Positions 6,460 through 11,043 of a DNA stretch of 11,043 nt are shown piece after piece. The translations under genes and the position numbers were made by a program. The stretch comes from Erysipelotrichaceae bacterium UBA6182 (lineage in GTDB: Bacteria > Bacillota_I > Bacilli_A > Erysipelotrichales > Erysipelotrichaceae), in assembly GCA_002422065.1 (NCBI GenBank), contig DITO01000057.1:1-11043 (forward strand), given 5' to 3'. Positions within the stretch are counted from its first letter, which is position 1; every line of letters begins with the position of its first letter. The notes beneath the pieces are model-generated. The model was not told the origin of the DNA. It made no database searches and was given only the letters and a program-made list of their open reading frames with translations.

Positions 6460-6833
6460 GTGAACTTGCTGGAAAAATATCTGAACTTGTCAATGACTAT
6501 TCCAATGAAACAAAAGAAACTATTCTTGAACGTGTGAATCAGTGTGCAGATCAAGTCCTTTCCTACATTAAAGAAAATGCCCCAAGAAGTAATCAAATGG
6601 GTAAACATCTTGCTGACTCGTTTATAAAAACGGAAGTAGGACAGGGAACAAACAAGATTATCTATATATCAAGTAAGACAAAATATCAACTCGTTCATTT
6701 GATTGAACTTGGGTTTAGACATACATCAGGTAAGCATATTCCTGGAAGACCCTTTCTACGGCCATCATATGATTATTTCACACCGAAAATGCTAGAAGAA
6801 ATCAAGAGGATTATAATCAATGGCACTTCATAA
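6441..6833 (+). CDS. Neck / head-tail completion protein, HK97 gp10 family
   Basis: This component of the head-tail interface has 130 residues, typical of the HK97 gp10 family. The recognisable part is the conserved C-terminal LGFRHTSGKHIPGRPFLRPSYD at about 90-111, which matches the 'E-x-G-t-x..-x-P-x-PFLRPA' signature of the family. It is preceded by helical and KIIYISSKTKYQLVHLIE segments. GGTGA at 6430-6434 serves the ATG. The gene overlaps both neighbours (19 bases at the start, 14 at the end), so it is translationally coupled on both sides. Confidence 0.88.
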   Translation: MGTINLSELAGKISELVNDYSNETKETILERVNQCADQVLSYIKENAPRSNQMGKHLADSFIKTEVGQGTNKIIYISSKTKYQLVHLIELGFRHTSGKHIPGRPFLRPSYDYFTPKMLEEIKRIIINGTS

Positions 6834-7170
6834 CGATATCATCTATAACACACTTACGGAAATTACGGATAATGTGTATTACTTATCTAATCGCAATGAC
6901 AATACCGAAACGAGTAATCAGTTACCATATATTGTTTATCAAATCATATCCAAAAGACCCATTACAGCCGATAACAAAGTCATTATCTATTCAGTTGAAT
7001 ATCAAGTGACACTTGTTACAAGGTCACGAAATGAAGCGTTGGTTCACCTTTTTGAAGAAACTTTTAATCAGAAGGAAATCATTCCAGTCCTGGTTAGCAC
7101 ATATCAAAACGATGATTATTCAATCAATCGTGTTTATCAAATCAACATCTTATCCAAAGGAGGATATTAA
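6820..7170 (+). CDS. Tail terminator / tail completion protein (DUF3168-like)
   Basis: This protein likely caps the finished tail tube and joins it to the neck. It has 116 residues, with an N-terminal helix (NDIIYNTLTEITDNVYY), the exposed proline segment TSNQLPYIVYQIIS, and a strand IYSVEYQVTLVTRSRNEAL followed by a helix. This is the alpha/beta order of gpU-like and DUF3168 tail completion proteins ('P...v.y....... ...y.v.i.i.a.s...a'). It lies between the gp10-like gene and the major tail gene, the expected position. The family call is moderate because these proteins vary widely. Confidence 0.75.
   Translation: MALHNDIIYNTLTEITDNVYYLSNRNDNTETSNQLPYIVYQIISKRPITADNKVIIYSVEYQVTLVTRSRNEALVHLFEETFNQKEIIPVLVSTYQNDDYSINRVYQINILSKGGY
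7156..7163 (+). promoter_or_regulatory. Strong ribosome binding site of the major tail protein
   Basis: AAAGGAGG lies 9 nt before the ATG at 7173. It is the longest match to the 16S anti-Shine-Dalgarno among the late-gene starts here, fitting the need for many copies of the tail tube subunit. It lies inside the end of the tail terminator gene. Confidence 0.75.
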
Positions 7171-7172
7171 AC

Positions 7173-7745
7173 ATGTCACAAAATAAAGTCACATTCGGAT
7201 TAAAAAATGTTCACTATTCTAGAGCGACACAATCAGAAGATGGCTCGTGGATTTTTGCAACACCGGTTGCATTACTTGGTGCTCAAGAGTTCTCAAGTGA
7301 AATTATTGGTGGAAGTCAATCCATTTATGCCGATGATTCAGTGATCGCAACCCTAGTTCAAAATGCTGGAAGAAACATCACTCTTAAGTTATCAGAACTA
7401 TCCGATACATTTAAAGTGGATATTTTAGGTTATAAGAAACTCGTTAATGGAAACTTAGTGGAAGTTACAAACAATAGTGTAGAAACTTTTGCACTTGGTT
7501 TCGAGTTCCAAGGAGATGCAAAAGCAAGACGTGTATGGTTTTATCTATGCTCGGTAACACCAGTTAATGAAGCAACAAAAACAAAAGGTGAATCTGTCGA
7601 GGCAAACTCCATCACACTTAGCATTGTAGCTAGACCAATTGAGGTAGGCAACTACTTAGTGACTCATGTGATTGCGAACCTTGGAGATACCAATTATCAG
7701 ACATTCCTTGAAGCATCACCAGTATTACCAACTTTTGGTAGTTAG
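7173..7745 (+). CDS. Major tail protein (tail tube subunit), phi13-like family
   Basis: This protein polymerises into the tube of the siphovirus tail. The 190 residues open with NKVTFGLKNVHYS, the usual N-terminus of phi13/TP901-type major tail proteins ('vtyGlknv.ya'). Beta-rich segments follow, including SQSIYADDSVIATL at about 49-62. This matches the 'iYaDn..y' pattern found in the family, and TLKLSELSDTFKVDILGY comes next. The second half (FALGFEFQGDAKARRVWFYLCSVTPV) also matches the family pattern of a long loop followed by a recurring strand. It is followed 10 bases later by the tail chaperone gene. Confidence is high. Confidence 0.92.
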   Translation: MSQNKVTFGLKNVHYSRATQSEDGSWIFATPVALLGAQEFSSEIIGGSQSIYADDSVIATLVQNAGRNITLKLSELSDTFKVDILGYKKLVNGNLVEVTNNSVETFALGFEFQGDAKARRVWFYLCSVTPVNEATKTKGESVEANSITLSIVARPIEVGNYLVTHVIANLGDTNYQTFLEASPVLPTFGS

Positions 7746-7755
7746 GAGTATCTAA

Positions 7756-8100
7756 ATGGAAAAAACATTGCATATTCAAGATACAGATTACAAACTCAAA
7801 TCAAGCCTTTTTACAATAATTTCTTATAAAAGCACATTTGGTACGGAATTGTTTTCCGATATCTCTGTATTAGATCAATTGTCTCAACATAATAATTTAT
7901 CTGCTTTATCCACAGTGATTGATGTCATCTTTAGAATTACATACATTCTTCACAAGCCATTTACGAAATCAAGCTATGATGAATTTCTTCAAGGATTTGA
8001 TTTCGGTGTCTTGAGCAACACACAAGAACTAGAAACTATAGCAAACACCATTGCAGAACTGCTTGGTACAGTCAAAGAAGGTAGCAATACAAAAAAGTAG
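7756..8100 (+). CDS. Tail assembly chaperone, gpG-like (zero-frame product)
   Basis: This short form of the tail chaperone binds the tape measure protein before tail tube assembly. It is 114 residues, has no sign of a structural role, and lies between the major tail and tape measure genes, as gpG does in phage lambda. The N-terminus (LHIQDTDYKLKSSLFTIISYKSTFGTELF) and following helices resemble Gram-positive siphovirus chaperones. The last codons are ACA AAA AAG TAG, so the end coincides with a slippery heptamer. A fraction of ribosomes should therefore bypass the stop and make the longer product ending at 8282. Confidence 0.85.
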   Translation: MEKTLHIQDTDYKLKSSLFTIISYKSTFGTELFSDISVLDQLSQHNNLSALSTVIDVIFRITYILHKPFTKSSYDEFLQGFDFGVLSNTQELETIANTIAELLGTVKEGSNTKK

Positions 8101-8282
8101 GAAACATTCCCATCACCGCATCCATCATTTATAACTTAGCAAAACTAGGTATTCAAATCAGTGAGAGTCAGTTCTTTGATATCAATACTTATGGAGAAAT
8201 CGTTAACATCGAACTAGAGACACATGGTGGGGTGGGAAGTCGAAATGCAATACAATCTGATATAGATAAATTTTTGTTATAG
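7756..8282 (+). CDS. Tail assembly chaperone GT fusion made by -1 frameshifting (about 175 aa)
   Basis: After a -1 slip on A AAA AAG (8091-8097), translation continues at GTA (8097-8099) for 61 codons until TAG at 8280-8282. The added part begins VGNIPITASIIYNLAKLGIQ and ends DIDKFLL. It contains no ATG codon, so it is most simply expressed as a fusion to the upstream gene. In lambda-like phages the T part recruits major tail subunits to the chaperone-coated tape measure, and the G:GT ratio matters for assembly. The extension fills nearly all of the otherwise empty 197 bases before the tape measure gene. Length and position are as expected for a GT protein; I infer the function from this arrangement. 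Confidence 0.85.
8091..8097 (+). promoter_or_regulatory. Programmed -1 frameshift site (A AAA AAG)
   Basis: The heptamer AAAAAAG is in the correct phase for X XXY YYZ slippage (ACA AAA AAG in the zero frame) and is followed at once by the zero-frame TAG. GAAGG at 8077-8081 lies 9 nt upstream and could act as the stimulatory internal Shine-Dalgarno, as in the E. coli dnaX site, which uses the same heptamer. A GGAA/TTCC 4-bp stem-loop just downstream (8100-8110) is too close and too weak to count as the usual stimulator. Confidence 0.85.
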
Positions 8283-8297
8283 AAAGAAGGGAACATC

Positions 8298-10694
8298 GTG
8301 GCAGAGACCATTAAAGGTTTAAACATCAAGCTTGGTCTTGACACGACCGAACTGGATAGAAACTTAAAAGAAATTACTGCAGAACTGAAAGAAGAGCAAA
8401 AAGACTTAAAAGCCATCAACAATTCCTTAAAGTTTGATAGTTCCAATCTTTCACTTTGGAAAGATAAGCAGGATAAACTGAATCAAACCCTAGAAACATC
8501 GGAGAAAAAATTAGAAGCACAAAATGCCAAGCTTGAAGAAGCAAAGAAAGCAGTTAAGATTGGTGCAATTTCAGAACAAGAATTCAATGCTTTAAAACGT
8601 TCTGTTCAATACACTGAAGCAGATATCAACAAACTTAACAACGAACTTGAGATGACTGCTAAGAAGATTAAGTCACTAGGTGCTATCAATGTTGAAAAAC
8701 TTGCTAAAGTAGGTTCATCTATGACAAAGTATGTGACTGCACCGATTCTAGGTGCTGTTTCTGCTTTAAGTGCATTAACTGTGAAATCGATGCAGACAGC
8801 CGATGCAATTGCTGATAATGCATCAAAAGTCTATTTATCTGTAGAAGCCTATCAAAAATGGAGTCATGCCTTTAAAATCCTTGCTGTTGATGAAACAACA
8901 ATGCAAAAAGCATTTGTCAAACTAAATGGTGTACTTGGCGATATTGTTACTGGCAACGGATCTAAATATGAAGATTATCTAAGCCAGATAGGGTTAACGA
9001 CAAACGATTTGATTGGTCTTAATAGTGACCAAGCATTCGATCTTATTCGTGATAGTTTATCAAATCTAGAAGATGCAACTTTAAGGGTTGCCATAGCAAA
9101 TCAAATCTTTGGCGATAAAGTCGGAGCTGAACTTGCACAAGTCATTGGTGTGACATCAGATGAAGTGAATCGTCTCAAACAAGAAGCGGTAGAACTAGGA
9201 TTAGTTTCGCAAAAAGAGGCTGAAATCGCAGGGAAGTTCACTGATTCACTTGATAATCTAAAACAATCATTTACGAGCTTAAGTATTACTTTGGGTGTTG
9301 CATTTCTGCCTGTGGTTCAAAAAGTAATAGATACGATGCAAGAAAAATTGGTTCCTGCAATCAGAAATGTATTAAATTGGTGGAATAATCTTTCTTCATC
9401 AACTAAAAAAATAATTGGTATTCTAGTAGTTTTACTCGCTAGCATTGGACCTATATTAGTTATTGTTGCAAAAGCTATTCCATTGTTTGGACAACTCAAA
9501 AGTGTACTCAGAATCTTTAAAGGTGCTGAACTATTCAAAGGATTGGCAATTGGTAAACTAGCAATTGTCGGTCTTATTGCTGCTCTTGTTGTACTACTGT
9601 TAAAAAACGAAAAGTTTCAAGAGTTATTGAAAAAGGTATTCGATGCGATTCAGAAACTCTTAGTTCCTATTACAGAACTTATAACGAAATTGAGTTCCCA
9701 CTTAGCCCCGGTGTTTGAAGTTCTTATGGGTATCGTTGAAGCTTTGATTGATAATTTTGTTGAACTCTTGGAAGGAGTTATGGATCCACTCATTGACATC
9801 CTAGATGTTGTGATCATTGTAGTCAGTGAATTAGCAAATGCGTTCATGGGATTGCTTGATGAACTATTACCTCCATTGATATCCATTTTGAAAATGTTGT
9901 CCGGTGTTATCGTTTCACTTATTCCCTTCATTCAAATAGTAGTTGAACTAGTTGGGAATGTTTTATCCACAGTTCTTGTTGTACTATTCCAGTTACTAGA
10001 ACCAGTCAAAGCAATTATTGAAGTTATCATTGGCGTCCTTAGCATCATTATGGTTGCAATTGCTAACCTGGTAACTTCATTTATAGAGCCACTCAATCGT
10101 GTACTAGAAGTCCTTGGAGCCCTATTTAAAGTGGTTTCAGATGTAATCTTAATCCTGGTTGATATTCTTGTTCAAATCCTAACCCCTATTTTAGATGTCT
10201 TAATTGCAATCCTAGAACCAATCCTTGAGTTAATCACCATCATCATTGAAGCAATAGTAGGGGTAATGGTTCTCTTGATGCCGCTGATAGACCTACTCTT
10301 AGCTCCACTCATTACACAACTTGATTTTATCAAGTTTTTACTCGAAGCATTTAGTCCATTATTGAAGTTGATAGGAGAAGTCATCGGTGTGTTACTAGCA
10401 CCAGCTCTTAGACTTCTATTGGCAGTTTTAGAACCTGTTCTATGGTTGCTTACGAAAATTATTGATGCAGTGAAATGGATAATCGAAAACATCGCAAAAG
10501 CATTTGATGGAGTTGGAAAGGTATTTGGTAAAGTAGGAAATTTCTTTGGAGATTTATTTTCAGGGAAAATCTTTCAGACAAATTCGAATTCATCCAACAG
10601 TAGTTATACAACTAACAATTTGACTGTTAATACATCGTCCTCAAGTATAGACATCGATGCTTTGAATCGAGCACTTGGAGGTGCATATCTATGA
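8298..10694 (+). CDS. Tail tape measure protein
   Basis: This protein sets tail length and may help DNA pass the host membrane. It starts at GTG 8298, with AAGAAGGG at 8284-8291. Its 798 residues fall into several parts. Residues about 10-125 form a highly charged coiled coil (KEITAELKEEQKDLKAIN onward). Residues 130-345 are the usual TMP core, with SSMTKYVTAPILGAVSALSA and VYLSVEAYQKWSHAFKI. Hydrophobic membrane-type helices lie at about 371-394 and 418-435. Residues about 457-718 form a long hydrophobic array of proline-anchored repeats. A Gly/Phe-rich helix and a Ser/Asn-rich tail (about 740-798) close it. At roughly 1.5 angstrom per residue the tail would be near 120 nm. The stop overlaps the distal tail gene (ATGA). 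Confidence 0.94.
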   Translation: MAETIKGLNIKLGLDTTELDRNLKEITAELKEEQKDLKAINNSLKFDSSNLSLWKDKQDKLNQTLETSEKKLEAQNAKLEEAKKAVKIGAISEQEFNALKRSVQYTEADINKLNNELEMTAKKIKSLGAINVEKLAKVGSSMTKYVTAPILGAVSALSALTVKSMQTADAIADNASKVYLSVEAYQKWSHAFKILAVDETTMQKAFVKLNGVLGDIVTGNGSKYEDYLSQIGLTTNDLIGLNSDQAFDLIRDSLSNLEDATLRVAIANQIFGDKVGAELAQVIGVTSDEVNRLKQEAVELGLVSQKEAEIAGKFTDSLDNLKQSFTSLSITLGVAFLPVVQKVIDTMQEKLVPAIRNVLNWWNNLSSSTKKIIGILVVLLASIGPILVIVAKAIPLFGQLKSVLRIFKGAELFKGLAIGKLAIVGLIAALVVLLLKNEKFQELLKKVFDAIQKLLVPITELITKLSSHLAPVFEVLMGIVEALIDNFVELLEGVMDPLIDILDVVIIVVSELANAFMGLLDELLPPLISILKMLSGVIVSLIPFIQIVVELVGNVLSTVLVVLFQLLEPVKAIIEVIIGVLSIIMVAIANLVTSFIEPLNRVLEVLGALFKVVSDVILILVDILVQILTPILDVLIAILEPILELITIIIEAIVGVMVLLMPLIDLLLAPLITQLDFIKFLLEAFSPLLKLIGEVIGVLLAPALRLLLAVLEPVLWLLTKIIDAVKWIIENIAKAFDGVGKVFGKVGNFFGDLFSGKIFQTNSNSSNSSYTTNNLTVNTSSSSIDIDALNRALGGAYL
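9666..10451 (+). repeat. Degenerate proline-anchored repeats within the tape measure protein
   Basis: Residues 457-718 carry about fourteen copies of a short pattern: proline, then a hydrophobic residue, two or three variable positions, and a pair of I/L/V residues. Examples are VPITELI, APVFEVL, DPLIDIL, PPLISIL, EPVKAII, EPLNRVL, TPILDVL, EPILELI, MPLIDLL, APLITQL, SPLLKLI, APALRLL and EPVLWLL. Spacing between prolines varies (8 to 32 residues) and DNA identity is low, so this is an old, diverged protein repeat and not a recent tandem duplication. Confidence 0.75.
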
Positions 10695-11043
10695 GAAGGT
10701 TTATCCTAGAGAACAATTATGGTGTCACTTTTCAGTTTACATACTTCAACAAAGTACTCTTCACCAATATAAGTGGTTTGGGGTTTTCAAAGAATTATAC
10801 CTATCTAAAATATGATAATCACTTCAGTACTTTAAAAAACAACTTTGAACTCTCTGAAATCCGAGGAGTTATTACTTTCCTAGATGGCTACCAGGGATAT
10901 AAAAAAATGCTGTCCTTCCTAGAAAAAGGACAACATGATATGAAACTTCACTACGAGAGTCATGATATGAAATATTGTTATGTAGATATTGTGTCCCTGA
11001 CAAAAACAGAACTCAAAGCTGGTGGATTACAATCCGAGATTGT
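10691..11043 (+). CDS. Distal tail protein (Dit-like), N-terminal part, cut by window end
   Basis: The ATG at 10691 overlaps the tape measure stop (ATGA) and the frame stays open for 117 codons to the window end. The visible part reads MRRFILENNYGVTFQFTYFN at the start, then LFTNISGLGFSKNYTYLKY and NFELSEIRGVITFLDGYQGY. This follows the pattern of siphovirus Dit/tail-component proteins of Gram-positive phages: an opening strand with 'n..G..f.l', a 'GLGf' turn, and then an 'i.G.i.F...y..Y' element. Dit forms the hub between tube and baseplate, and genes after a tape measure usually encode it. The C-terminal domain lies beyond the window. Confidence 0.75.
   Translation, partial: MRRFILENNYGVTFQFTYFNKVLFTNISGLGFSKNYTYLKYDNHFSTLKNNFELSEIRGVITFLDGYQGYKKMLSFLEKGQHDMKLHYESHDMKYCYVDIVSLTKTELKAGGLQSEI

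Noticed and set aside
8098..8100. Reading the TAG and the following frame as a frameshifted pseudogene
   Set aside because: The shift sits exactly on a phased A AAA AAG heptamer in a tail chaperone gene, where programmed -1 frameshifting is the rule.
9317..10492. Antisense ORFs of 73 to 106 residues inside the tape measure gene
   Set aside because: They lie wholly within a clear gene, have low-complexity composition mirroring the I/L/V repeats and show no sensible start signals.
945..10694. Mycoplasma/Spiroplasma code (TGA = Trp)
   Set aside because: TGA ends several genes at tight overlaps with the next start, and tryptophans are encoded by TGG.

Overview
The window is the head-to-tail half of the late operon of a siphovirus (prophage or phage) with an HK97-type head and a long non-contractile tail. 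It is AT-rich. TGA is used as a real stop in several tightly coupled junctions (for example the ATGA overlaps at 945, 4697 and 10691), so the host uses the standard bacterial code. This fits a low-GC Bacillota host or an Acholeplasma-like relative. It argues against Mycoplasma or Spiroplasma, which read TGA as tryptophan. No host genes are present, so the host cannot be named more closely.

Layout: positions 1-206 are a leader holding a possible 50-codon small ORF, a hairpin that hides a second internal ribosome binding site, and a short perfect palindrome. From 207 to 3763 come a zinc-ribbon/DUF3846-like protein, the small terminase (P27-like), the large terminase and the portal. Positions 3764-4097 break the operon: a 70-residue gene lies on the minus strand with its own promoter-like sequence, next to a 14-bp hairpin that covers the ribosome binding site of the next gene. 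From 4098 to 7170 come the prohead protease, major capsid protein, head-tail adaptor, head closure, neck (HK97 gp10-like) and tail terminator proteins. From 7173 come the major tail protein, the tail assembly chaperone with an A AAA AAG slippery site and a 61-codon -1 frame extension (gpG/gpGT arrangement), the tape measure protein, and the start of a distal tail protein cut off by the window end.

The genes form one assembly line. The terminases pump DNA through the portal into a capsid matured by the protease. The adaptor, closure and neck proteins seal the head. The chaperone and its frameshift product load major tail subunits around the tape measure. Almost every junction overlaps or abuts, which suggests translational coupling. 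The exception is 3764-4097, the most likely place for something undescribed: a moron-like minus-strand gene beside a structured 5' region.
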